Made by a program: the position numbers and the translations under genes
The notes under the pieces: model-generated
What the model was told of the DNA's origin: nothing
Databases searched by the model: none
The model's input: only the letters and a program-made list of their open reading frames with translations
In this document: piece by piece, positions 1 through 7,693 of the stretch
Layout of the letters: the number at the start of each line of letters is the position of its first letter
How positions within the stretch are numbered: position 1 is the first letter of the stretch
Source of the DNA: Georgenia sp.
GTDB lineage: Bacteria > Actinomycetota > Actinomycetes > Actinomycetales > Actinomycetaceae
Length of the DNA: 7,693 bases
Assembly (NCBI GenBank): GCA_027322565.1
Contig: DAHVRG010000033.1
Location: forward strand, 1-7,693
Direction: 5' to 3'

Positions 1-41
1 CCGGTGTCCTCCGCCTCGCCCCACCTGCGCAGGGCGCTCAT
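1..41 (-). CDS. Possible start of a further minus-strand gene, cut by the left edge
   Basis: An ATG at 41-39 opens a frame that stays open to the edge and reads MSALRRWGEAEDT. All thirteen complete codons end in G or C, the pattern expected of a coding frame in this genome. A GGA stands about 7 bases upstream and could be a weak ribosome binding site. A TANNNT-type hexamer (TAGCGT, minus strand, 88-83) could be a -10 element, but I see no -35 partner. The position, just past the terminator of the preceding gene and on the same strand, fits a new transcription unit. With so few residues no family can be named, and the frame may be chance. Confidence 0.3.
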   Translation of the reverse strand, partial: MSALRRWGEAEDT

Positions 42-89
42 CCCGTCGTCCGGGTCGATCCGTCGTCGTGCCACGGCTCCAACGCTAGG

Positions 90-139
90 CCACGTGCCCT
101 CCCTCCCCCGCCGACGGGCGGAGGAGGGAGGGCATGTGG
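90..139 (-). terminator. Strong hairpin terminator behind the nucleotidase gene
   Basis: Bases 95-106 (TGCCCTCCCTCC) pair perfectly with 123-134. After one mismatch, 108-112 pair with 117-121 around a GACG loop (113-116). Outside the core, 90-93 pair with 136-139 across one G-T position. The structure begins 11 bases after the nucleotidase stop. No T-run follows on either strand, as is common for hairpin terminators of high-GC actinobacteria. The stem is nearly symmetrical, so it could also stop a transcript arriving from the left. Confidence 0.75.
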
Positions 140-150
140 AGCGGTGCGGG

Positions 151-2358
151 CTACCCGCCGGCGGCGTTCCGCCGTCGGACCGCCGCGACGAGCAGCGACC
201 CGAGGACGACGAGCGCACCGCCCGCGAGGAGCGGGCCGTCCGTCTCCGCACCGGTGTCGGGGAGACGGCCGCCGGGCGTGGTCGGCGTCGGGCTCGGCGT
301 CGGTGTCGGCGTCGGCTCCCCCGTCGGCGGCGGGGTCTGCTCCTCCGCGCCGGCCACGGTGATCTCGTAGACGAGGGTGCCGGTGTACTGGTCGGAGATC
401 CGCAGCTCCCAGGTCTCCTCCCCGCTCAGCCCCTCGATCTCCGGGACGACCGCCCGTACCTGTGCCCGGCCGACCTCGTCGGTGGTGTCGACGATCGTGT
501 GGTCGACCGCGAAGGTGCCGAACTCGACGATGGCGTCGCTCCGCGTGCTCTGCATCGTCACGTACACGGCCTCGGACTTCGGTTCGTCGGTGCTGAAGGA
601 CAGCGAGGAGAGGTCGATGGAGATCTCGTCGCCTGCCTCGTGGACGTCGTCGGGGTCGCTGTTCCAGTGCACCCCGATGGCGCGCTGGTCGAGCGGTGCC
701 TCGACCACCTCGTGGGCGGCGAAGTAGTCGACGAAGGCCGCGAGGTCGATGAGCCCGGTGTCGGCCCGGTTCGTCCCCTCCCCGAAGGCGAAGAAGTTGT
801 CCCCCGTGCCGCTGGCGAGGAAGGAGTTGGTGACGACGCGGTACGTCGCCTCGGGGTCGATCTCCTCGCCCTCGACGAAGACGTCGGTGATGCGCTCCCC
901 GGGGTCGGCGAGCGGGTCGTAGAGGTAGGAGAGGGTGTCCGACACGCCGAGCTTGAGGAACGGCCGGCCGCCCGGGGGCTGCCACTGCTCCTCGAGCACC
1001 TGGACGATGTCCGCGCCCGTGAGGTCCAGGGCCACGAGCGTGTTGGCGAAGGGCTGGGTGGTGGCGACGTCCCGGTAGGTCACCGTGCCGTCCTCACCGG
1101 CCACGATGTCCGCGCGGATGCCGCCCGGGTTCATGAACGCGACGACCGGCGGGTTGTCGGGCAGCTGGTTCCGCGCGGCCCACAGCTGGGCGTCGGCGAT
1201 GAGGTTGCCGATGGTCGACTCCCCGCCGCGGTTCTCGTCGCCGTTCGACTGGCGGGCGCGGTTGAGGTCGCGGTCGACGGCGCCGACGACCTCGGCACCC
1301 TGCTCCTCGGCGGTGCGCTCGGCCTCCTGGACGATCTCGGTGACCCGGTCGACGACGGGGTCACCGGTGCGCAGCTCGTACTCGCCGAGGGCGATCTGCC
1401 CCATGGCCGCGTCGACGACCGCGCCCTCCTCCGGGTCGAAGGTGAGCGTGACGCGGGCCAGCTCGCTCGCGAGGCCCGGGGTCTGGACCACGGGCATACC
1501 GTCGACGTCGACGTAGTACTGCTGGTGGGTGTGCCCGGAGAAGACGGCGTCGACGTTGCCGCTCTGCGCGAGGTCCTCGACGAACGCGCCGAAGGGGGTG
1601 CTCGTGTCGCTCACACCGGCCTCGTTGGCGGCGCCCTCGTGGGCGAGGACGACGACGATGTCGGCCTCGTCGTTGGTGTCGTCCCCGTCGGTGAGGTCGG
1701 CGGCCACCCGCAGGGCGGCCTCCGTCATGTCGGTGAACTCCATGCCCGCGATGCCGTCGGCCGCGACGAGGCTGGGCATGTCCTCGGTGAGGATCCCGAT
1801 GAAGCCGACGGTCACCGGGTCGGCGCCGGCCGGTGTGACGGTGTGGAGGTAGTAGTCGGCGAACTCGGGCTCCCCAGCCGGCACCTCGACGCTCGCGCCG
1901 AGGTAGGGAAACTGGACGTCGCCGTCGTCGATACGCAGCTGGAGCCAGTCGCGGCCCCGGTCGAACTCGTGGTTGCCGAGAGCGGAGGCGTCCAGGCCGA
2001 TCTCGTTCAGCACCGCGAGGGTCGGGATGTCCTCGTTGATCATCGAGACGAAGGTCGTCCCGCCGACGCTGTCCCCGGCGGCGACGAAGACGGTGTCCGG
2101 GTTCTCGTCCCGGACGTCCTGGACGGCGGAGGCCAGCTGGGCGGCCCGGCGCGGGGCGTCGAGGTTCTCGAGCGGGTCGTCGACCTCGGAGATCCGGCCG
2201 TGGAAGTCGTTGATGCCGACGATGTCGATGACGACGTTCCCGTCGTCGTCGACCACGGCACCGGCGGGTAGGCCGCCGAGGCCGAGAGTGGCGAGGCCGG
2301 CGACCGCGACGGTCGCGAGGGCCGCGCGCGGGCGGTTGGAAGGGGTGCGTCTCTGCAT
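151..2358 (-). CDS. Cell-wall-anchored UshA-like 5'-nucleotidase / metallophosphatase
   Basis: This 735-aa secreted enzyme should hydrolyse phosphate esters of extracellular nucleotides, releasing nucleosides and phosphate. An Arg-rich N-terminus and a hydrophobic stretch (about 11-31) form a signal peptide, with likely cleavage after AGA (residue 34). The calcineurin-like metal site is complete: NDFHG (50-54), GDS (95-97), GNHEFD (128-133), AHEG (239-242) and GHTH (275-278). The 5'-nucleotidase C-terminal domain spans about 355-560, with GESTIGNLIADA (379-390), NPGGIR (410-415) and GTGDNFF (517-523). About 100 further residues (570-670) look like a beta-rich spacer. A Pro/Thr linker (675-697), LPDTG (699-703), a hydrophobic segment (708-726) and RRR make a typical sortase signal. 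The ATG has AAGGAC 8 bases upstream. Exact substrate (AMP, UDP-sugar, cyclic nucleotide) cannot be read from the sequence. The responsible sortase is not in the window. Confidence 0.93.
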   Translation of the reverse strand: MQRRTPSNRPRAALATVAVAGLATLGLGGLPAGAVVDDDGNVVIDIVGINDFHGRISEVDDPLENLDAPRRAAQLASAVQDVRDENPDTVFVAAGDSVGGTTFVSMINEDIPTLAVLNEIGLDASALGNHEFDRGRDWLQLRIDDGDVQFPYLGASVEVPAGEPEFADYYLHTVTPAGADPVTVGFIGILTEDMPSLVAADGIAGMEFTDMTEAALRVAADLTDGDDTNDEADIVVVLAHEGAANEAGVSDTSTPFGAFVEDLAQSGNVDAVFSGHTHQQYYVDVDGMPVVQTPGLASELARVTLTFDPEEGAVVDAAMGQIALGEYELRTGDPVVDRVTEIVQEAERTAEEQGAEVVGAVDRDLNRARQSNGDENRGGESTIGNLIADAQLWAARNQLPDNPPVVAFMNPGGIRADIVAGEDGTVTYRDVATTQPFANTLVALDLTGADIVQVLEEQWQPPGGRPFLKLGVSDTLSYLYDPLADPGERITDVFVEGEEIDPEATYRVVTNSFLASGTGDNFFAFGEGTNRADTGLIDLAAFVDYFAAHEVVEAPLDQRAIGVHWNSDPDDVHEAGDEISIDLSSLSFSTDEPKSEAVYVTMQSTRSDAIVEFGTFAVDHTIVDTTDEVGRAQVRAVVPEIEGLSGEETWELRISDQYTGTLVYEITVAGAEEQTPPPTGEPTPTPTPSPTPTTPGGRLPDTGAETDGPLLAGGALVVLGSLLVAAVRRRNAAGG

Positions 2359-2366
2359 GGAGCCAC

Positions 2367-2372
2367 GTCCTT
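2367..2372 (-). promoter_or_regulatory. Ribosome binding site of the nucleotidase gene
   Basis: The minus strand reads AAGGAC, five of six bases of the AAGGAG consensus, with 8 bases before the ATG at 2358. It supports that start, as does the signal peptide that begins there. Confidence 0.6.
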
Positions 2373-2387
2373 GGGGCAGGGGGTGGT

Positions 2388-2412
2388 GTGACGCCGGTCA
2401 CCATATCGTCAA
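2388..2412 (-). promoter_or_regulatory. Putative promoter with operator-like palindrome before the nucleotidase gene
   Basis: A perfect inverted repeat GTGAC-N4-GTCAC occupies 2388-2401, about 30 bases before the nucleotidase start. On the minus strand a TATGGT hexamer (2405-2400) fits the TANNNT -10 pattern and overlaps one arm of the repeat. A TTGACG (2412-2407) resembles a -35 element, but no good -10 lies 16-18 bases after it, and nothing strong lies upstream of TATGGT, so the promoter boxes are uncertain. A repeat at or just after a start site would suit a repressor. It may equally form a small stem in the leader RNA. Confidence 0.35.
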
Positions 2413-2445
2413 GGGTGCGGCGGCGGAAGGAGATGGCGCCCTGCC

Positions 2446-2480
2446 CCGGGCCGGCCCGGTTCCCCGGACCTCGTGTCCGG
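2446..2480 (-). terminator. Paired inverted repeats directly behind cutC
   Basis: Directly after the cutC stop, CCGGAC (2464-2469) and GTCCGG (2475-2480) form a perfect 6-bp stem with a 5-base loop. A second element, the 14-bp palindrome CCGGGCCGGCCCGG (2446-2459), follows on the minus strand. There is no T-run. Together they are plausible as a terminator separating cutC from the nucleotidase unit. In DNA of this GC content short GC palindromes also arise by chance. Confidence 0.45.
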
Positions 2481-3197
2481 TCAGCGACGACGCGCGGCGG
2501 CGACGACGGCGACGACGGTCTCCCGGTCGGTGACGTCATGGTCCGCCGGGCCACCGCCCGGGCCGCTCGGACCGGCGTCCGCGACCCGGCGACGGGCCGA
2601 CAGGTGCACTGCTGCCACCCCGAGGTCCGCCAGGGCGGGGATCTCTCGTGGCGTCACTGCCCCGCCGGCCATCACCTCGACCCGGCCGCCCGCAGCGGCC
2701 ACCATCCGGGCGAGCACGGCCGCGCCCCGGGCCGCCGTCGGCGCTCCGCCGGAGCTGAGCACCCGGGTGACGCCGAGGTCGGCGAGCGGGGCCATCGCCG
2801 CGGCCGGCTCGGGGAGCACGTCGACGCACCGGTGCACAGTCACCTCCAGGCCCTCGGCGGCGTCGCGGAGCGCGGTGAGGGCGTACCGGTCGAGCGCGCC
2901 GTCGGCGGTGAGCGCGCCGACGACGACGCCCGCCGCCCCGGCGTCGACGACCGCCTCGATGTCGCGGACCATGAGCGAGACCTCGGTGGCGGAGAAGCGG
3001 AACCCGCCCGGCCGCGGACGGACGAGGACGTGGACGGGGATGCCGGTGGCGACGGCCGCCTCGACCATCGCGATGCTCGGCGTCAGGCCGCCGAGGGCGA
3101 GCGCCGAGCACAGCTCGACGCGGTCGGCGCCGGCCTCGCGGGCCACCGCCGCGCCGGCGGCGTCCTGGACGGCGATCTCGAGCTCCACGGCCACCAC
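2481..3197 (-). CDS. cutC: CutC family protein (copper homeostasis protein homologue)
   Basis: The product is 238 aa, close to the 240-250 usual for CutC, a cytosolic TIM-barrel protein. Family motifs are seen in order: LEIAVQ at the N-terminus, GADRVELC (23-30), GGLTPS (36-41), VLVRPRPGGF (57-66), VVVGALTADG (91-100), TVHRCVD (120-126), LGVTRVLSSGG (141-151), VMAGGAV (175-181) and VHLSARR (197-203). CutC was first linked to copper tolerance in E. coli, but that role is disputed and the biochemical function is unsettled. Position 124 is Cys where E. coli CutC has Ala, as I recall the sequence. The start is uncertain: GTG codons at 3197, 3194 and 3188 are all possible, and the last would put the product at the usual short N-terminus. 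It lies 54 bp behind the DUF2255-like gene and is probably co-transcribed with it. Confidence 0.9.
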   Translation of the reverse strand: MVAVELEIAVQDAAGAAVAREAGADRVELCSALALGGLTPSIAMVEAAVATGIPVHVLVRPRPGGFRFSATEVSLMVRDIEAVVDAGAAGVVVGALTADGALDRYALTALRDAAEGLEVTVHRCVDVLPEPAAAMAPLADLGVTRVLSSGGAPTAARGAAVLARMVAAAGGRVEVMAGGAVTPREIPALADLGVAAVHLSARRRVADAGPSGPGGGPADHDVTDRETVVAVVAAARRR

Positions 3198-3251
3198 CCC
3201 ACCATGGCCCAGCCGGGGCGCGCACGTCGCCGGGCCTGTCCCGCCCGCGGC

Positions 3252-3671
3252 TCAGGCCCCGACGGGCTCGATCCGCAGCGTGCAGGCGACGGCCTCGGCG
3301 CTGAGCATCGCCTCGACCGAGGACGTCGGCGCACCGGCGTACTTGCGCCGGAGCTCGGCGTCGACGCGGTCCTGCACCGGGTCCTCGGCCGGGACGTACA
3401 CCGCGGTCACCGGCCCACGCGGCAGCTCGAGCGCAGCGGCCCGGTCCCGCTCTGCGAGCTTCCCGTCACCCAGGGCGAAGGCCACCGGCCGTCCGGCGCG
3501 GACGTGCCGGTACCACCACGAGCCGGGGCCGTACGCCGAGCGGACGTAGGGGACGCCGTCGACCCCCATCGACCAGATCGGCGTCGCCGCCGGCTCCCCG
3601 TCCTGCCTGGTCGTCACGATGGCGACGACCTCGGTGCGGTCCAGCAGCGCTGTCACCTCGGCGAAGCTCAT
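3252..3671 (-). CDS. DUF2255-like split-barrel (flavin-binding-type) protein
   Basis: This 139-aa protein has no signal peptide or membrane segment and should be cytosolic. The core reads VVAIVTTRQDGEPAATPIWSM (15-35), then PYVRSAYGPGSWWYRHV (40-56), and DAELRRKYAG near 105-114. The YVRS-GxGSxWYR pattern and the closing DxxYRxKY-like helix match DUF2255, whose members resemble pyridoxamine-phosphate-oxidase/F420-type split barrels. The family's substrate is not known to me, so a flavin or F420 role is an inference from fold. The ATG at 3671 follows the membrane-protein gene by 24 bases, and no clear Shine-Dalgarno sequence precedes it, so translation may depend on the upstream gene. It could also be annotated as a PPOX-class nitroreductase-like protein. 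Confidence 0.7.
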   Translation of the reverse strand: MSFAEVTALLDRTEVVAIVTTRQDGEPAATPIWSMGVDGVPYVRSAYGPGSWWYRHVRAGRPVAFALGDGKLAERDRAAALELPRGPVTAVYVPAEDPVQDRVDAELRRKYAGAPTSSVEAMLSAEAVACTLRIEPVGA

Positions 3672-3695
3672 GGTGGTGGCAACTGCGGCGCCGGC

Positions 3696-4529
3696 TCAGT
3701 ACTCCCGGTCGCGGGCGACGAAGTGGACCGGGTCACCGTCCCCCTCCCGGACGGCCCACACGCCCTCGGCACCGGCGGGGACCGCGACGCACACGTTCCC
3801 GCGCACCGTGCCACCGGGGTCGAGCGGGCGCTGCCGCGTGGCCTCCATCAGGTCGTCGGGGACGAGGCCGCAGCTCTCGGCGTAGCTCCGTCCCGCGACG
3901 AACTCGACCCGGATGTCGTCCCAGGGTCGCCCCTCGTCGTCACCGCCGTAGCCCACGGTCACGGGCACGATGTAGTACTCGCTCCCGGCGGCCGGCGGCT
4001 CGTTGTACGCGTTCCGCTCCTCGATCTCCGCCCACGCCTCGCGCGGCTCCCCGAGGCGGACCTCGTAGTCCTCGAGGACGACGGCGGTCCCCGTGGGGAA
4101 GGGGTTGTCCCGCGCCCCGTCGGCGCGCGACCAGTCGTCCGGCGCCGGCCCGCCGACGCCGAGGCCGATGACCAGCCCGACCGCGACGCCGACGGTGAGG
4201 AGCAGGACGGACTGCCCGAGCGGCAGCCGTCGCCGACGAGCGGGCTCCCCTCCCGCGCGATCCTGGCTCGGGCGCTGCGCCGGTGCGGAGTCAGGTTGCG
4301 CCTTCGCCGCTGCGGGCCGCTCGGCCGGTTCGGGCGCCGGCGCGGGCTCCGGTGGCCGGAAGCGCCTGTCCCCGAGCCCCGTCCGCCGTGGTCGGCGACG
4401 TCGCAGCTCCGGGTAGACCTCGCCGTCCGTGTCCCCCGGGTACGCCCCGGCTCCGGGCACGGGGGAGGCCGGGTAGGCGGCGTAGACGTCGACCGGGGCT
4501 GCGTCCGGCGCCCCCGGCTCCCCCGTCAT
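3696..4529 (-). CDS. Single-pass membrane protein with exported domain of unknown function
   Basis: The 277-aa product has an acidic, Pro/Ala/Tyr-rich cytosolic N-terminus, a basic patch (43-57), a Pro/Ala/Glu-rich linker (59-97), RRRR (98-101), one membrane helix (about 104-126) and an exported C-terminal domain (about 130-277). That domain contains DNPFPTGTAV (141-150), an NEPP motif (176-179), a YYIVPVTVGY strand (185-194), PWDDIRVEF (202-210), CGLVPDDLM (220-228) and GNVCVAVP (244-251). This recalls DUF4352-like immunoglobulin-type domains found in actinobacterial exported proteins. Cys220 and Cys247 are the only cysteines and could form a disulfide. The ATG is chosen because it lies 19 bases after the gdhA stop with a short GAG at a suitable distance. 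A longer reading to 4880 would overlap gdhA by 332 bases on the same strand and is not credible. The function is unknown. Confidence 0.8.
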   Translation of the reverse strand: MTGEPGAPDAAPVDVYAAYPASPVPGAGAYPGDTDGEVYPELRRRRPRRTGLGDRRFRPPEPAPAPEPAERPAAAKAQPDSAPAQRPSQDRAGGEPARRRRLPLGQSVLLLTVGVAVGLVIGLGVGGPAPDDWSRADGARDNPFPTGTAVVLEDYEVRLGEPREAWAEIEERNAYNEPPAAGSEYYIVPVTVGYGGDDEGRPWDDIRVEFVAGRSYAESCGLVPDDLMEATRQRPLDPGGTVRGNVCVAVPAGAEGVWAVREGDGDPVHFVARDREY

Positions 4530-4548
4530 CGTCGCTCGACCGCGCCGG

Positions 4549-5946
<1,398 letters not shown>

Positions 5947-7693
5947 TCAGCCGAAGCGCGCGGGCAGGGTCGCCTCGGCGACCTCGCGCAGCTCGTCGAG
6001 CGGGAACGTGCCGACATCCGCGATGTCGAGCACCGGGCGGCCGTCGAGCGACTCGGGGCCGGTGTCGTCGGTGGTGCCGATGCGCAGCAGCGGGACACCG
6101 CGGGCGGTGCACAGGTCCTGGAGGTGGACCTCCTGGCTGCGGGGGACGGCGACGACGGCGCGGGCGCCGGACTCGGCGAAGAGCGCCGTGGCGAGGTCGA
6201 CGCCGTCCCGGCGGCACAGCTCGCCGAGGTCGACGCGCGCCCCGACGCCGAAGCGCAGGCAGGAGTCGACGAGCGTCTGGACGAGCCCGCCGGCGGAGAC
6301 GTCGTGCGCCGCCTCGACGATCTGGTCGCGGGAGGCGTTGACGAGGACCTCGGCGAGACGCCGCTCGGCGGTGAGGTCGACCTTCGGCGGGAGGCCGCCG
6401 AGGTGCCCGTGGACGACGTCGGCCCACACCGAGCCGGAGAGCTCCTCCGCCGTCGTGCCGAGGAGGTAGACGGCACGGCCCGGAGCGGACCATCCGGAGC
6501 GCGTGGCGCGGGTGACGTCGTCGATCACGCCGAGGACACCGACGACGGGGGTCGGGTTGATGGTCGCGTCGACCCGCCCCGCCTCGTCCGAGCCGTTGTA
6601 CAGCGAGACGTTGCCGCCGGTGACCGGGACACCGAGCTCGGCGCAGGCGTCGGCCAGCCCGGTGATCGCCCGGACGAGCTGCCACATGGCGTCCGGGTTC
6701 TCCGGCGAGCCGAAGTTGAGGCAGTCGGTGACGGCGAGCGGCTGGGCCCCCACCGTCGCGACGTTCCGGTAGGCCTCGGCGAGCGCCTGCTGGGCCCCGG
6801 TGTACGGGTCGAGCTTGGTGAACCGACCGTTGGCGTCGGTGCTCAGCGCGACGCCCAGCCCGGTCGCCTCGTCGACACGGACCACACCCGCGTCGTCGGG
6901 CTGGGCGAGGGCGGTGTTGCCCTGGACGTACCGGTCGAACTGGTCGGTGACCCACGACTTGCTCGCGAGGTTCGGCGAGCCGACCATCCGCAGCACCTGC
7001 TCGCGCAGCTCGGCGGGCGCCGTCGGGCGCGCGAGCCGCTCCGCGGCGTCGGCGTTGAGGTCGTCCTGCCAGGCCGGGCGCGCATAGGGGCGGTCGTAGA
7101 CCGGGCCCTCGTGCGCCACGGTGCGGGGGTCGACGTCGACGATGCGCTCGCCGCGGTGGTCGATGACGAGCCGGCCGGTGTCGGTGACCTCACCGATGAC
7201 GGCGGCCTCGACGTTCCACTTCGCGGCGATGGCGAGGAACTCCTCCAGCGCGTCCGGCCGGACGATCGCCATCATCCGCTCCTGCGACTCGGACATGAGG
7301 ATCTCGCCGGCGGTGAGCTCCTCGCGCAGGAGGACCTTGTCCAGCTCGACGTACATCCCGCCGTCGCCGTTGGAGGCGAGCTCGGAGGTCGCGCACGAGA
7401 TGCCGGCGGCGCCGAGGTCCTGGATGCCCTCGATGACGCCGGCGGCGAACATCTCCAGGCAGCACTCGATGAGCACCTTCTCCATGAAGGGGTCCCCGAC
7501 CTGGACGGCGGGACGCTTGGTGCCGCTCGTCTCGTCGGCGGAGGCGCTGGCGAGGATGGAGGCCCCGCCGATGCCGTCGCCGCCGGTGCGGGCCCCGAAG
7601 AGGACGACGAGGTTGCCGACGCCCGTGGCGTTGGCCAGGTGCACGTCCTCGTGCCGCAGCACGCCCAGGCACAGCGCGTTGACCAGGGGGTTG
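5947..7693 (-). CDS. purL: Phosphoribosylformylglycinamidine synthase subunit PurL, 5' end missing
   Basis: PurL catalyses the fourth step of purine synthesis, converting FGAR to FGAM with ATP and glutamine-derived ammonia, in complex with PurS and PurQ. About 581 C-terminal residues are visible, of roughly 740-780 usual for the small PurL type, so the start lies beyond the right edge. The frame is already open at the edge, reading [10 protein letters not shown] before a GTG at 7662 that is an internal valine, not a start. Visible motifs, numbered from the edge, are GVGN (24-27), [12 protein letters not shown] (33-44), [14 protein letters not shown] (63-76), [10 protein letters not shown] (91-100) and SESQERM (134-140). 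The second half-domain has [14 protein letters not shown] (320-333), TGGNVSLYN (358-366), [10 protein letters not shown] (461-470) and AESGARAVV (506-514). No glutaminase domain follows, so it depends on a separate PurQ, which is not in this window. Confidence 0.96.
   Translation of the reverse strand, partial: NPLVNALCLGVLRHEDVHLANATGVGNLVVLFGARTGGDGIGGASILASASADETSGTKRPAVQVGDPFMEKVLIECCLEMFAAGVIEGIQDLGAAGISCATSELASNGDGGMYVELDKVLLREELTAGEILMSESQERMMAIVRPDALEEFLAIAAKWNVEAAVIGEVTDTGRLVIDHRGERIVDVDPRTVAHEGPVYDRPYARPAWQDDLNADAAERLARPTAPAELREQVLRMVGSPNLASKSWVTDQFDRYVQGNTALAQPDDAGVVRVDEATGLGVALSTDANGRFTKLDPYTGAQQALAEAYRNVATVGAQPLAVTDCLNFGSPENPDAMWQLVRAITGLADACAELGVPVTGGNVSLYNGSDEAGRVDATINPTPVVGVLGVIDDVTRATRSGWSAPGRAVYLLGTTAEELSGSVWADVVHGHLGGLPPKVDLTAERRLAEVLVNASRDQIVEAAHDVSAGGLVQTLVDSCLRFGVGARVDLGELCRRDGVDLATALFAESGARAVVAVPRSQEVHLQDLCTARGVPLLRIGTTDDTGPESLDGRPVLDIADVGTFPLDELREVAEATLPARFG

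Noticed and set aside
279..318. Repetitive GTCGGCGTCGG-like stretch that could be a tandem DNA repeat
   Set aside because: It encodes the Pro/Thr wall-spanning linker of the nucleotidase, and the repetition follows from alternating Pro and Thr codons.
4..2271. A 755-codon open frame on the plus strand
   Set aside because: It lies opposite the nucleotidase gene, has a low-complexity Val/Asp/Gly/Arg composition and matches no family. Long antisense frames are expected where codons end in G or C.
1361..2554. A 397-codon Arg-rich frame on the minus strand overlapping the nucleotidase start
   Set aside because: It is a frame-shifted reading of the nucleotidase coding sequence with an extreme arginine content and no domain.
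3206..3236. GGCCC/GGGCC stem between the DUF2255-like gene and cutC
   Set aside because: The stem is only 5 bp with a 21-base interior that pairs poorly. At this GC content it is not distinguishable from chance.
5947..7662. PurL starting at the GTG at 7662
   Set aside because: The frame is open upstream to the edge and the residues there ([10 protein letters not shown]) continue the PurL family pattern, so this valine is internal and the gene is cut by the window.

Overview
The window looks like chromosomal DNA from a very high-GC Gram-positive actinobacterium, plausibly a Micrococcales member (Cellulomonas/Georgenia-like). The genus is an inference. Reasons are the strong G/C bias at third codon positions, a surface nucleotidase with an LPxTG-type wall-sorting tail, terminator-like hairpins without a T-run, and an exported-domain protein of a type I recall from actinobacteria. 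No transposase, integrase, tRNA, rRNA or CRISPR array was seen.

Every supported gene lies on the minus strand, so transcription runs from the right edge to the left. In that order: the C-terminal three quarters of purL (7693-5947, cut by the window edge); gdhA for an NADP-type glutamate dehydrogenase (5886-4549); a single-pass membrane protein with an exported domain of unknown function (4529-3696); a DUF2255-like split-barrel protein (3671-3252); a cutC homologue (3197-2481); and a large cell-wall-anchored UshA-like 5'-nucleotidase/metallophosphatase (2358-151). A possible start of a further minus-strand gene sits at 41-1.

The genes from gdhA to cutC are 19 to 54 bp apart, which suggests one transcript. 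The purL-gdhA gap is 60 bp and holds a GC-rich inverted repeat plus an excellent Shine-Dalgarno site for gdhA. The 122-bp cutC-nucleotidase gap holds terminator-like repeats behind cutC, then a promoter-like stretch with a perfect GTGAC-N4-GTCAC palindrome, so the nucleotidase is probably its own unit. It ends in a strong hairpin at 90-139.

Functionally this is mostly housekeeping: purine synthesis that consumes glutamine (PurL), glutamate formation from ammonia (GdhA), and hydrolysis of extracellular nucleotides at the wall (nucleotidase). The three small genes between them are poorly understood. I see no convincing new multi-gene system. The most useful leads are the nucleotidase regulatory region and the uncharacterised membrane and DUF2255 proteins.
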